NCBI GenBank assembly: GCA_020746835.1
Contig: JAGPNK010000008.1
Location: forward strand, 124,001-188,000
Source: Stachybotrys elegans
Lineage: Eukaryota; Ascomycota; Sordariomycetes; Hypocreales; Stachybotryaceae
Reading direction: 5' to 3'
DNA length: 64,000 nt
This document shows positions 47,161 to 58,771 of the stretch, piece by piece. The position numbers were made by a program, and so were the translations under genes. Positions within the stretch are counted from its first letter, which is position 1, and every line of letters starts with the position of its first letter. Below the pieces are notes generated by a model. That model did not search any database. It worked only from the letters and a program-made list of their open reading frames with translations, and was not told the origin of the DNA.

Positions 47161-50100
47161 ATGCCGATCCTACTCGTTCTCTTGTATCTGTCGAGCGCGT
47201 TGGCGCTGAACGCCATGATACGGCCTGATGACTGGCTTCAAGTCGACGTCGACGACAAGAAGCTTCAACCTCGTGATCCTCAGGAAGGCTACATCAGTAT
47301 GACGACTATCGAATACGGCCCTCCCCCTCCTTACTATGGGCCTGAGACGTCTACGTCTGCGGTTGCTACGGATACAAGTACTTGTGAGTTTGTGTAGCGC
47401 AGCCTCTTCTTCTTCCTCCATGGCTAATGTTTCAGACGACATCCCCGAGTCAGACTCTACGGCGTCAGCCAACACCGAGTTGTCCGGAATCATCTCAGTG
47501 ACATGGATCACCGCGACTGAGTCCCTCGCACTCCCAACGCAGGCCACTGTCACAGAGACGGTAATCTCTTACTCTACGGAAACCTATTCAGATGGGTCGG
47601 CGGAAATCTCTTATGATAGTTCCCACTTGCCGGTTACTCAGACGTCCATCATATCAGTCATCACTGAGATATCGGGGGTCACATCGGAGACTATCTTGTC
47701 GACTATTACAGCATCAGAGGCTGTTTCCGTTACCTCAGGCTCAACATCCTTCCCCGGCTTGACAGGTACGGAATCAGCTACCTCACTGGCTGTCACCGAC
47801 ACGAACACGGACGAGACCCGGTTCGGGTCTGGCTCTCTCTCTACGGCTAGTGGTTCGCAGGATCCTGGTACAGAAACAGGGTTTTCCGTCTCAGGAGCTC
47901 CCGGCAGCGCCTCTGAAGAGCTTCCTGCTTCCACGAGTGATTCCGAGGCCACAAAGACCAAGAAGACCAAGACTAAGACCAAGACAAAATGGCCATGGCC
48001 AAAGCCCACGGAGACGACTGTGGCTTCAGAGGAACTTGCCACAACCACTGACGTTGTACCCTCGGAAGTCGTCACATCCAGCTCGGAGAGCGTCTCTTCT
48101 GATTATACCGTTTCGTCTGCCCTGAGCTCTGGAGGATCTTCGCAGTTGACCACAAGCGGTGACTACACCATCAAGCCAACGGTGGTTCCCCCGACGCAGA
48201 CAACTCAAAGCTCCGGGTACACCTCCTTTTCATACTCCGCATCGTCGATTGGGAGTAACTCGTCACCTATCGGTGAATCTTCACAGACAGAGACGTCAGA
48301 AACTGGGCAGTCTGCTCTACCCTCATTCGCTTCCTCAGTATCCTCCTTCTTTAGCTGGAACTCGACATCTATGGTCATGGTTACCTCGAGCATCACTTCC
48401 ACACTCCCCTCATCTATGTCAGGAACTGGAAGTTTATCTCTCTCCAGCAGCAATTATTCATACGTGGCTCCATATCCCACGTCCAACTCGGACTCTTTCG
48501 GCGCATCGTTTTCCACAAGCAGCTATGACGGAACGGCAACTACTTCTATGAGCTCCAATGGTAGTTCTGGCTTAAGCACTACATTGGCTTCTTCATCCAG
48601 GGCTCCGTTTTACACAACCTCGTCCGCATACTCGGGCTCATCATCCATTTCAACAGGGTTACAAACCGAATCTCTGGAGCCTACAGTCATTCCAGCACCC
48701 AGCAGCATCAGCAACTCGACATCCAGTTTGGTTGAGACGGGCCCAACATCGTCTTGGACAGGTTACGATACCGTGCAGCCCACAATCGTTCCGATATCTA
48801 GCACAGCAGGGAACTGGACATCCACGTCAGGAGGAGCTACTGGATCTCTTCAGCCAACACTTGTTCCCCTCCCGAGCACCTCTGGGAATTGGACATCATC
48901 TGGAATTGGCTCCGGAACCTTGGGGCCTACTGTTGTTCCTTTGCCAAGCACCAGTGGAAACTGGACTTCCCAGAGCCCACCCGAGTACTCAACATCCAGT
49001 ACCTCGACTTATGCGTCGGGTAACGGCACACGTACTGGAACTGGAACTGTGCCGAGTGAAGGGACCTCGATCGTTTCCATCACTACCGAGATCACCCTTT
49101 GGCCAACTGGGGGTGTTTCTACCAGCGCCAATACCGCATTTACCGAGACGGAATGGTACTCGACAGTCACTGGAAACTGGACCAGCAGCGCTCTCTCGTC
49201 ACGAACTTCAGGAACCATTGCCTCCACGTACGGCAATGCTACGCAGAGTTTTACTTCATCTGCCGCCCCAATCTCAACATACGTCCAATCTTCGAGCTTC
49301 ACTTTTAATCTTACGGCTGGTGGAAGCACTGTAACCCACACAGAACCCTCCAGCCCAGGGACTTCTGGGGCCTCGTGGACCGGTGGGTGGAATGCATCAA
49401 CCTTGACGTCCACTCCCACGTTATCATCATACTCGGCGACACTATCTACAGTGCAACCAGATCAATCAGAGACATCTTATGGCTCTTATTTGCCGCCATA
49501 TCCCACCTCTTCGAACAGCACCTCACTTGTTCAGCCGTCCGCCAGCTCACTGTCCACCAGCGAGTCCTCGGAGGCCAGCCAGAGCTCGGCTCTGTATACC
49601 AACTCGACGTTCTCAGAGTCGTCACTACTCAGTACATCAAGTATCTTGGGAACCGCTCCCACTGGTCCATACACGAATCTTTCAACCACGACTACTACTT
49701 TATTTTTGAACACCACTGGTCCAACACCGGAAGCTTCTGCTACTGTCACCTCGCTCTCCGAAAGCACGCTTGCGACTCACAATGGAACATCTGGGATGAG
49801 CAGCAGTCTTGGCACTGGAATGAGCACAGGGCCCCAGGCATACTCTTCATATCCGCCATATCCAACGTCGCAGAATGAATCGTCGTGGACAGGGCCGGGA
49901 CCTACCGAGCCTATCGTGTCAACCACAACACTGTTTCTCAACAGCACGACGACTCTTCATGTCACGGCGAACTCTTCTTCTTGGTCCAGTTTCGTTACGA
50001 GTGTTGGTGGATCAACCACACCAGAGAGCATCGTCTCTGGAGCCAGTTCCAGCTCGACGACCCTCTCACCTCCATATCCCACTTCTAATGTTACGTATTG

Positions 50101-52531
50101 GCCTACAACGAGCGTTACCAATGTGTCGACTGCTGTTTCAAGCAGCGCCTCACCTCCTTATCCCACATTGAATAACACCCAATCGGCAGCCTCAAGTGCG
50201 ACTGGTGGTACTGCATCTGAGGCCACCTCAGCCTCCTACTCGACTGCGCTAAACACCACCTACTGGCCAAGCTCTTGGGCAGCCAACAGCACGAGTACCG
50301 CTACCAACGTCTTGCCTTCTTATACGACCACGGTGAACATTACATTGACCGGCAGCGTGCGACCTCCCTACCCAACAAGCGTGAACTCAACTGGGGTAAC
50401 ACCGACTGCATCATTCACCGCGAGCGGCGCGTCTAGTACAAGTGGCCCCCTCTACCCAACGAGCTTGAACTATTCTTCGTGGACAATACCAGGCACGGGT
50501 GTCATCTCGAGCAGTTGGAGTTCTCCTTCAGCCCCTTACCCAACGTCAAATGCAACGTCTTGGGCGACATCGGGAACAACCGCCAGTGGTTCCACGGCAT
50601 TGCCTTCCTCTTATTCGACACGGAACACGACATCACGGGTGTTTTCTGGAACCGGTACCACGACAACTTATTCCACACTTTTGCCGCCATACCCTTCATC
50701 CAACACAACTTCCGTGGTGCTTTCCGGCTCCGGAGTTAGTTCAAGTCAGTCAACTGGGACTCTGCCCCCTTTCCCATCATCAAACGTCACCTCCTGGTCG
50801 GCTTCTGGAACGGGCGTGAGTCCAAGTCTGTCCAGCTTGACACCGCCACCGTACCCAACTTCGAACACCACAGTGACTCTTTCTGGTTCGGGTGCATCCA
50901 GTTCGGCATCTATTCCGTATCCAACCAATTTCAACACCACAACGGAGTGGCAGTCCAACCCTTCTGGCACCGGTGTGGTGACAACCTCGACGGGAACAGC
51001 GTACTCGAGTATCATTACCACTTCGTCAGGCGCAACAGTGTCTTTCCATTCGTCAGTATACTGGAATGCGACAGATTCAGCATCAGCTTCGCATTCCCTC
51101 AGCCCTACTTATGGAAGTTTGGGCCCATCTGTCCCATTCTCTTCCATTTCCCCGTCCTTTTCAACAGGCTATCCGGTGTCGCCCACATTGCCCACGACAA
51201 ACAGTACGACGGCGAGCATTTCGACGTCTCTGCCTCCCTGGCCAACTGCGAATAGCACCGTGATCAGTAGCCCTGGCACAGTGACTTCATACCCTACCAC
51301 GGTTGAACCACCCTTCCCGACCACCAACTCTTCCCTTACCAACAGCGAGTTCCCTTCCACGAGGCTCACCACATCTCTGGCGACGGGAGTGCCATCGTCT
51401 CCGACCGTCAGCACGATTACCTCAGTCCCTGGGCTCAATTCTTCTACACTCACCAGTGGAACTGCTTTGCCCGTCACCAATACAAGCTCGGTTAGTACGA
51501 ATATCTTCTCGCCAACCGCCAGCTCCGTCTTGTCCACAGGCGCAACGGCTTGGACGAGCTCATGGTCTTCGGGCGGTGGCCCATTTACTTCGAGCCGGTG
51601 GTCCAACGCAACCAGTGTCACGACGACCGGTCCATATCTATCGTCATCATTGCCCGTCCCGACTAGCTGGTCCAATTCCACAGGCACCGGAGCAGGTAGT
51701 TCTTCTGTCTGGGCCACCACAACATCGATCTGGTCAACAGGTTCCGCGCTCAGCAGCACTGTTGCCTCCTTTAGCAACGCCAGTCAATGGACCTCTGCAG
51801 AGACCAGCACGGGCTTGTCTACATCGACAGCATGCACATCGTATCTGGCGATTAACACCACAAGCAAAGCTCGGCCTGTGTCGACGGAGCCGGCCTGGCC
51901 TTGCCACAATACTACCACGACAAGCACAACGCCAACGTCAAGCCCATGTCACACCACAAGCACGCCGAGCTCGAGCTCCATCTGCACGCTGGGACTGACG
52001 ACAGACACTGCGGAAATTGAAACGACGAGCATGGTAACCAGTAGCACAGAACTTTCCTACGGGCCACCGCCTGGAGATGATTCAACAGGTAAGAAACCTG
52101 GAGCGGCCAGAACCCTGAGATAGACCTGGCAGGGCTAACATGGATCAACAGTATCCTTATCGGCAACCATATCGAGCTCTCGATACCCCTTACCCACGAC
52201 GCTGGAGACGCTAGTTATCAGCGGGTCGCCGCGCCAGTCCGAATCCGAGTCCGGGCAATCACAATCGCAATCGCAGAGTGTGGAAGGACAAGCTGAACCT
52301 AGCGGCAGCGAGTTGGTCGCAACCAAGCTGCCTGACGACCCCAACTTTCCATGGGGCGGCGATTCACCAGTTCACAGACACGGCAACACGACGGAGCTGG
52401 GTGAAGGGGTCAACCCGGGCCAGAGCCTCAATGGACGTGGGCTTTGGGCCAAGCTGAAGCAGAAGCTGAAGCAGAAACAGAAACAGAAACAGAAGCAAGT
52501 GTGGCCTGGGCGCGAGGTACCGGATGCGTAG
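47161..52531 (+). CDS. Giant Ser/Thr-rich mucin-like secreted protein
   Basis: Exons 47161-47383, 47436-52088 and 52152-52531 give 1,751 residues. A signal peptide (MPILLVLLYLSSALALNA) is followed by a short unique region (PDDWLQVDVDDKKLQPRD, TIEYGPPPPYYGP), which is echoed near the end as LSYGPPPGDD. About 1,500 residues of Ser, Thr, Gly, Pro and Asn follow, with many N-x-S/T glycosylation sites. Repeats include three copies of a unit with PTxVPxPSTSGNWTS, and about fourteen PPYPTSN-type motifs, mostly followed by a sequon. A basic run (KTKKTKTKTKTKWPWPK) lies near residue 230. The last exon ends in a Lys/Gln repeat (KLKQKLKQKQKQKQKQ) then VWPGREVPDA. No C-terminal GPI signal or membrane helix is visible. 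The composition suggests a heavily O-glycosylated wall or mucilage protein. I do not recognise a named family. If the second intron is retained the protein ends 12 codons later at 52123. Confidence 0.88.
48774..48972 (+). repeat. Three tandem coding units with PTxVPxPSTSGNWTS
   Basis: Three consecutive units of about 24-25 codons, each with the P-T-x-V-P core and ending in GNWTS, an N-glycosylation site. The DNA has diverged at third positions, so the repeats are old or kept at protein level. Confidence 0.8.
49487..51340 (+). repeat. Dispersed PPYPTSN-type repeat region
   Basis: At least a dozen variants (PPYPTSSN, PPYPTSQN, PPYPTSNV, PPYPTLNN, PPYPTSVN, PLYPTSLN, APYPTSNA, PPYPSSNT, PPFPSSNV, PPYPTSNT, PPWPTANS, PPFPTTNS) recur every 25-60 residues. 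Nearly all put Asn just before a Ser/Thr-containing sequon. One earlier copy lies near 48470. Confidence 0.8.
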
Positions 52532-53569
52532 TGCTTGTAGAAGATACGGTGCTGGGCTGGAGGCTCGTGAGAGCCTGGATTAGTTTCACTTGGCGATAGC
52601 ACCACTTAAGATTGGCGATTGGCAGCTTTTTGGCCTGAGCACGGGATGGAGTTCTGTTGAGAGAAAGAGAAGGATTCAGACAAAGCATGGGTGCAGTATA
52701 GTGTAGTGGATGGTTTGTATGGTTCCCTAGATAGTAGGTAATAACAAGAGATTGAATCGCCTCCATTCCAGCGTAGATTACCGTCGAATGAATGTCCGAC
52801 GGAGGGTTCGTATTGCTGTGGTGGATACGAATAGGCGCCTGCGTCCTTCCCCTAATAATCCTTTGGTGGTTATCAACAATACATAATATGGTGGAATGCA
52901 TCCGAGGTGCGTCAAGCATTGCCTGTTCCAGCCACTGGCTGTCGTGTGACATGGCCTCCTTGACGCGCGTACCAGGTACTCCAAGCACAGGCGAAATTCA
53001 GCAGCGGGCGCAGGTCCCCGCGACCATCCTACGGTGCCGGAAACGACGGAAACAAAGTGCCAGCCGCTTCCCGCCCCTACGGGCTACCTGCGAATAAAGT
53101 ATCCTTTGGGCCCGGATAGAGTGGCGGGGGTACTCGCGGGTGCGGTAGCCGACCACGCCTTAGTAAGTCCCTCGCCGGAAATGTGGGGGCCCTCTTGCTC
53201 GATTAGGCCAAGGCTCACGTTTCCCCTCCCGCGTCAGCTCTAGGCTCCCAGGCTCTACTGGACTAGTGGCATCCAGCGCCGGCGCCAACACCGCCAACTC
53301 CTCACTCCTCGCGGGCTGTTCGGTCTGACGGTCCTTTCGCCACCCGAGCCATCCATGCCACTGCCCAGCTCACTTATTACTTTACTTCCATCACCACCTG
53401 CTGCACGTGCCGTCGTGTCTCTCTCGCTCCATTTCTCACTGATCCATGATCTCTTGAGCTCTCCCCATCGCTACTCCGGCCTCTGGACCTCGAGACGTAT
53501 TAGTACCACATCCGCCGCCCATCAATCCACCTGATCCGATCCATCCGCCGCACGGCTTGACAGCTCGCC
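52532..53569. other. Intergenic region
   Basis: About 1 kb between the mucin-like gene and the DUF7728-type gene. It holds the 3' UTR of the first and the promoter of the second, with a pyrimidine-rich leader (53380-53480). No coding region supported. Confidence 0.5.
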
Positions 53570-54504
53570 ATGTTGTTCAAACCTCTCCTGTTCGCGGCCA
53601 CCGCCGCCGCCTTCCTCATCACCGGCGACCTGCCGCCAGCCGACGAGGGCGCCTTCAGGATCCTGCCCGTCGAGGCCGACGCCGTACAGCTGCCCCCGAC
53701 CGCCTTCGCCCACACCCTCCAACTGCCCTGCCGGCAATGCCGGGGCCAGCGCACCAGCATGGAGATGAACCTCGCCATCGAGGACGGCAACCGATTCACC
53801 CTCAATGGTCTGGAGCTGTACCCCACGCCCGATCCCCTGCACGACCTCAACGCCTCCGTCATGAGGGCCCATAAGAAGACCAAGTGGCAGAGGCTGGGCT
53901 ACAGCCTCGCCATCACCAAGCTGGGCAAGGATGACCAGCAGCACCTCGAGGTCCTGGGCGTGCAGCTCGAGATTGTCGAGGTCGGCAACCACTTCGTCAA
54001 GGGCGTCCCCGTCCTCGACATCAAGCTGATCCAGGCCCCCAACGGCGAGCTCCTCATGGGCAACGTCGCCATCCTCGAGAATGACGCCTCCAAGTGCGAC
54101 ACCACGCTGTGCCGCCTGAGAAAGATGTTTGAAAACTCGAGGGGTTGCAAGGGCTTCCGCGGCCAGCAGTCTGGCTCGCACCACCGCCACGACGGCCACA
54201 GACACGGCCACCACGGCAACTTTGGCGAGCTCGTACGACAGATTGCTACCCACCTCTTCCTCCCTGCGCTCATGGGCCTCATGGCCGGCGTCCTCGTCGC
54301 ATGGTACGTTCTTCGCCTACTCTTGTCTCAGCGACTCCGTGCTAACCAATCAATAGCCTCGCCACCGTCCTGTGCACCTCCATCATCCACCTGGCTCGAT
54401 GGGTTCGCGGCGGCCGCCGAGAGCAGCCTTGGCATGCTACCGACAATGCCCAGGTGGAAGAAAAGGCGGCTCTGATGGAGCAGTACGCAGATGAGAAGAA
54501 CTAA
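53570..54504 (+). CDS. Single-pass membrane protein, DUF7728-type
   Basis: Exons 53570-54303 and 54357-54504 give 293 residues. A signal peptide (MLFKPLLFAATAAAFLITG) is followed by a conserved luminal region with paired cysteines (LQLPCRQCRGQ) and MNLAIEDGNRFTLNGLELYP. A second Cys pair follows (KCDTTLCRLRK), then a His-rich segment (GSHHRHDGHRHGHHG) and a membrane helix (LPALMGLMAGVLVA continuing LATVLCTSIIHLARW). The tail is short and cytosolic. The intron interrupts the helix, and splicing gives a different C terminus from the read-through frame (which ends at 54475). The sequence matches an uncharacterised fungal family that I recall as DUF7728. No function is assigned. Layout suggests a type I protein of the ER or secretory membranes. 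Confidence 0.85.
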
Positions 54505-55346
54505 GTATTCAGTATCACGACTTGGTCTCAGCTATAACCATGACCAACGACTGCGCCTCTCTCAATGGCAAACAACATTGTCGATTTTCAGAATCTTTGA
54601 GAAACCGAAAGAGAAGAAGAAAAAAACATGAAAAACAACCCAACAAACAATCAATCATTCACCATGTATCATTATGCGGAATCAAAAGGGAAGGGCGTTT
54701 GGAGCCAGTATGTCCAGAGGGGATGAAATCGTGGCATCTGGCCTGGATTTTGAATTTGATTGTCGACTGCTGTCTTTCCTTCAGTTGCCGGCAGGGGAGG
54801 TGTCCCATACAACATATATATACCCACACATTCCTTTGAGCCTTCGGGCTATAGATTTAGTTGTTATTTTACTACTGTTATCCTATCGAAGTCGAGATGT
54901 CTTGCAACCGTGTATAGTGCTATTCATCGCTGCGTGGGATGAAGAAGACGAGCCGTGGTTTGCGTCATACCTGAGAGACCGAGTCATGGCTGTGGCCTCG
55001 ATCGGATGATCAGTGGGCCGCAGTTCAGCGATGCGGTCGATCAACATATAACATGTACGCCTTGATGCAAACTTCTTTCGTTTCCTTGGTCAAGCACTGT
55101 CTACGAAATAGACGATGGTGAAGGGTGTAGGTTTAGGGTCGATCTAGAGTTTTATACACTGTTGTTTCTCTATCCTCCATGTAATCGATGATATGCGCTG
55201 GGCGGTATTCCTTGCCCGCTACAACGCCGGTCTTCCTCGTAATTTATTTTTTAATCGAAAAAGCAGATATAAACGCCCAAGCCAAAAGGTGCCGCCCCCC
55301 TAACTCCTCGCAAAAGACGTCCTCAAAAGGGAACCCCCCTCCCTCC
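54505..55346. other. Convergent intergenic region
   Basis: The DUF7728-type gene and RPC11 converge here, so two 3' UTRs are expected. No coding region supported. Confidence 0.5.
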
Positions 55347-55766
55347 CTAGTTCTCACGCCATCTGTGGTCGCAGGTCATGCACTTGAAGAAGCTCGTCAT
55401 GGGCTCGTCGGCGCTTCGGATCTGGATCTGGTAGAAGGCGGCCTCGCTGCCGTTGCAGCCGTCGGCGGGACACTGGATGCGGCCCTTTTGCGCATTGTCC
55501 CAGGCGCCGGGCCCGCCGAAGACGTCGTCGCGCTCCTTGCGCTCGAACTTGCGCTGCGAGAAGATGGGCTCCGTGATGGCGTGCTCGTAGGGGCAGGTGC
55601 GGCACTCGAGGCGGTTCATGCTGCTGTTGTTGTTGGACACGGTGAGGATGTTGGCGCAGTGAGGGCAGACTAAGAAAAAAAGGCCTTTGGTTAGAGAAAG
55701 AGAGAGCAGAGGGAGGGAGGGAGGGAGGGGAGGTGAAGACGTGGTGGGAGTCATACAGAGTAGCAT
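55347..55766 (-). CDS. RPC11: RNA polymerase III subunit RPC11 (C11)
   Basis: Exons 55766-55757 (10 bases) and 55669-55347 give 110 residues, the same length as yeast Rpc11. Two zinc ribbons are visible: Cys5, Cys8, Cys26 and Cys29 (FCPHC, LECRTCPYE), and Cys70, Cys75, Cys100 and Cys103 (IQCPADGC, FKCMTC). The second ribbon carries the TFIIS-like hairpin RSADEPMT at about 88-95, whose acidic pair enters the active site for RNA cleavage. VFGGPGAWDN in the linker points to C11 rather than RPB9. C11 drives transcript cleavage, termination and reinitiation by RNA polymerase III. Only the 10-base first exon supplies MLLF: without it the frame lacks a sensible start. It diverges from the ankyrin gene. 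Confidence 0.95.
   Translation of the reverse strand: MLLCMTPTTSSPPLPPSLPLLSLSLTKGLFFLVCPHCANILTVSNNNSSMNRLECRTCPYEHAITEPIFSQRKFERKERDDVFGGPGAWDNAQKGRIQCPADGCNGSEAAFYQIQIRSADEPMTSFFKCMTCDHRWREN
55711..55730 (+). repeat. (GGGA)n tract inside the RPC11 intron
   Basis: Five consecutive G-runs separated by single A residues on the plus strand. In the RPC11 transcript this is a CCCT repeat within the intron. A G-quadruplex could form on the plus (template) strand. Confidence 0.85.
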
Positions 55767-56314
55767 GGTGGGCGGATATTGGGGACTCGCCGTCGAGTCG
55801 AAGATGTAGGCTCCGAGTAGGTGGCTTGGTAACGGTTCGGACGGTCTCTCTGATTCGAAGTCCCGTTCACTGCAGATATACACGGGCGTTCGCGAACCGT
55901 TGCAGTTCAAGGTCCTTTCGGTTCGGTTGGCAAAAGCTCAAACGAAAAAAGATGGTGGGGGTGAAATGGAGGTTGAAACCAATCCCACAGGCTCCACTGG
56001 CATTGTTCTTCTCTTAGTGCAGCAGCGCATTGAGTGCCTGAAGCCAGAGCCGCTGCCCCTCCACTCTCGAGCAGCCCCCCTGCCTGGAACAACAACGACC
56101 CCTCCATCAACGCCGCAGGTTAACATCCCATCCCATCAACCTTGACCAGCACACCTCTCTCTCCTGAATCCCGTCCGTCAGCGTCGTCCCGTTCTCCCCT
56201 CCGCCGCTTCCTTGGTAAAGAAAAAAAAAACCCGGCCCTTCCAGCGAGCTTCGTACTTCACCGCCACCGCCAGTTCGGCCGACCCTTTTGTCCTTGTACC
56301 ATCCCACCGCCAGT
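55767..56314. other. Divergent promoter region between RPC11 and the ankyrin gene
   Basis: 548 bases between two divergent start codons. No coding region supported. Confidence 0.55.
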
Positions 56315-57076
56315 ATGCCCGAGGAAGAGCACGAGGTAAGAGGGGACCCTGCACAAACAGTTTTGTTTCGCGTTCCAACAGATGGCCTGACGCGAGGATA
56401 CACAGGGCGCTTCCATCAAGGAGCTTCTCATCGAGGCATGCCGCCGCAACAACACCGACCTGCTCAATGAGCTGCTCGAGGACAAATCCGACGCGGAGAT
56501 CACAGACCTCCTGAACAACACCACGACCATCATGGGCAACTACCTATACCACGAGGCCGCCTCGCGCGGAAACTGTACATACACACCATTTCCCCTCTGA
56601 CCTCTCTACATCTTGAACCTCCCCCCTTCTAACCCCCCCGCGTCGCAGACGAGGTCATCGACATGCTCCTCGACCAGCCCGACTTCGAGTGCGACCCAAT
56701 CAACCGCACCGAGGGCGACACGCCGCTACACACCGCCATCCGCTGGCTCAACTCGGAACCCCCTGCCCAGCGGCCCTTCGGCCTGGCCCTCGTCGGCATG
56801 ATGCTCGAGGCCGGCTCCAACCCGCGCGTCAAGAACAAGGGCGGCCTCACGGCGCTCAAGCTCGTCGACCCCAGCAACAAGGAGATGCGCGAGCTCATCG
56901 AGAAGCACGAGTACGCGAGCCAGAACGCCGGCGACTTTGTCAACACCCAGGGCAGCAGTAGCGGTGTCGCTCTACTGGATATGGATGAGAGCGATGAAGA
57001 CGCAGAGTTTAGCGGTAGCGACGACGAGGAACGCGCAGAGTGGGAGCGCAGGAGAAAGGACAAGAAGAAGAGGTAG
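56315..57076 (+). CDS. Small ankyrin-repeat protein with acidic tail
   Basis: Exons 56315-56335, 56406-56574 and 56649-57076 give 205 residues. The start is MPEEEHE, spliced to GASIKELLIEACRRNN. Ankyrin-type helices follow: LIEACRRNNTDLLNELLED, then NYLYHEAASRGNYEVIDMLLDQP, GDTPLHTAIRWLN and GLALVGMMLEAGSNPRVKNKGGLTALKL. The C terminus is acidic then basic (DMDESDEDAEFSGSDDEE, ERRRKDKKKR). Size and layout resemble the yeast ribosome-assembly protein Yar1, but ankyrin repeats are too general for a firm link. The 21-base first exon is needed to provide a start codon. Confidence 0.87.
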
Positions 57077-57470
57077 GCGCAGCCATAATGGGGGAACCCT
57101 TATGCGTGGAGTTGCGAGGAGTCATGGTTCGAAGCGGCTGTGGGTTATTTGCGAAAGCATAAAGGGCGGTTTACTTCTAGACCTGTATAAAGGTAGACAG
57201 GGAAATCGAGCAACTGCCGATGTTCTTATTCAATAGGAGACAAAAAAGGGAAAGGGGAATCTAGGATATAACATGATACGTCAATCATAACCGGCGTGTC
57301 GACCTCCTCCATGCCGCCCACCCAGGGCCCGTAACACTAGAGGAAAGGAACCCAAGAAACACTACTTCGTTGTGAAATAACCAAGTTCTCGCAAACCATC
57401 ACGAGGGCCAGCCCTCGGTGGCTCTTGTATGGGAATTGAAACAAGTTGCAATACAATCTGCCTGTGCACC
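57077..57470. other. Convergent intergenic region
   Basis: 394 bases between the 3' ends of the ankyrin and thaumatin-like genes. Nothing else recognised. Confidence 0.55.
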
Positions 57471-58771
57471 TTACATCGAGATGAAGACGATAGAAAGCAG
57501 AGCACCGGTAGCAGCCAAACCCCAAGCAGGCAATAGGGCTATGCCGGCGGCCTCTCTGACGGCCTGGACGTAGGTAGCGTTCTTAAGCCGGTCAACGGTG
57601 GCCTCTGAGAGCGTGCCGGAATTGGCGAGCTCTGACATCTCGGCCCCGAGCTGGCGAAGAATATTAGTCGAGCGTCCCTCCGGGCACATGACCACCTCCC
57701 AGCCTCCACCCTTGGGGATGATGAAGGTAGACGACTGGTCGTCAAAGGCGAAACTGTAGGCGTCTGGACATATCGCCTTGATGTTCTGGCTGTAGGCCGA
57801 GGGCCTGCAGATGTTGGGGTCGCGGTATTCTCCCTCGCAGCAGTCTCTATCGGAACCCGTCGCAGCGCAGGCGCTGTTGCAGGGGGAGAAGGTAGGTCGC
57901 TCGATGTGGTCATCGGGGTAGGGATAGATGCCGTCTCCAGGCTTGGTGGGAGGGAACTTTAGGTAGGGCCAAGGGCACCAGTTTCGGATGTCGTCGTTGG
58001 TTTCGTACGTCTCGAGCGGAACCGGGTAGCTCGAGTTGGTGTAGTAAGTGCCCGTTCCTGCGTTGCTGTAAAGCCATCCCGCGGTGGCTATGCAGGCGCA
58101 GTTGGTGAGGTTAGGAGGGATAAAGGTCGTGTTCTCGGCCGGGATGTAGTTTATTCCCATGGGGATGTTGTAGCCATCGACAAGTGAGAGGTCGTAAAAA
58201 GTCTGCATGCCTTCGATTCCTCCCGAGAGGGTGAACTCGGCCAATGTCGCTGGTGTCGCGCCCTGTTGATTTGAATAAGTTTCCCCAATGCCATGTCAGT
58301 ATATCGTGGACCACTTACACTGAACTCGCAATCCAGCTTCCCAAAACAATCGCCTGTCATGCATTGGCATGAGTCGCCATCCACGGTGCAATTGGTCCGG
58401 CCCCAGACTCTCCCCTGCCAGTCAGGCGATACCCAGAGCCCTCTCTGCTCGCCAGGACCAAGCTCAAAACCACCTGTGCCAGGACCACTGCCTGCTTGAC
58501 TAGTAATTCCAGGCCATATGGTCGAGTCGCAGTTATTGGTGATGTTTAGAGGAACCTTTCCATCCCAGTCGTCGAACGTGGGCTCTCGCTTAGCAGCGGA
58601 ACCACGTTTGAACTGACCGGAAGATGATGCCTCCCAATGGAACTTGACTTTGGGTACCTGCGATGCTTGTGCGCTCCGGCCGATAATGGCGGCGCCGGCG
58701 ACTACCGTAGTGATGATGTGGCTCAGGGACGGTGCTGCAAGGGCACGCCTGCGATTGGCAGAGCAGGCCAT
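57471..58771 (-). CDS. Thaumatin-like secreted protein with hydrophobic C terminus
   Basis: Exons 58771-58319 and 58262-57471 give 414 residues. A signal segment (HIITTVVAGAAIIGRSAQA) is followed by a dibasic region (AAKREP). The thaumatin fold begins at VPLNITNNCDSTIWPGI, with FELGPGEQRGLWV, GRVWGRTNC, CMTGDCFGKLDCEFSGATPATLAEFTL formed at the splice, and FYDLSLVDGYNIPMGI. Many cysteines are in the expected register. Arg, Glu and Asp residues of the acidic-cleft set are visible in GRT, AEF and YDLSLVD. The last about 22 residues (ALLPAWGLAATGALLSIVF) are hydrophobic, which suggests a GPI-anchor signal or membrane tail. Fungal thaumatin-like proteins bind or cleave beta-glucans of the wall. 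This assignment to wall glucan is inference. Confidence 0.92.
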
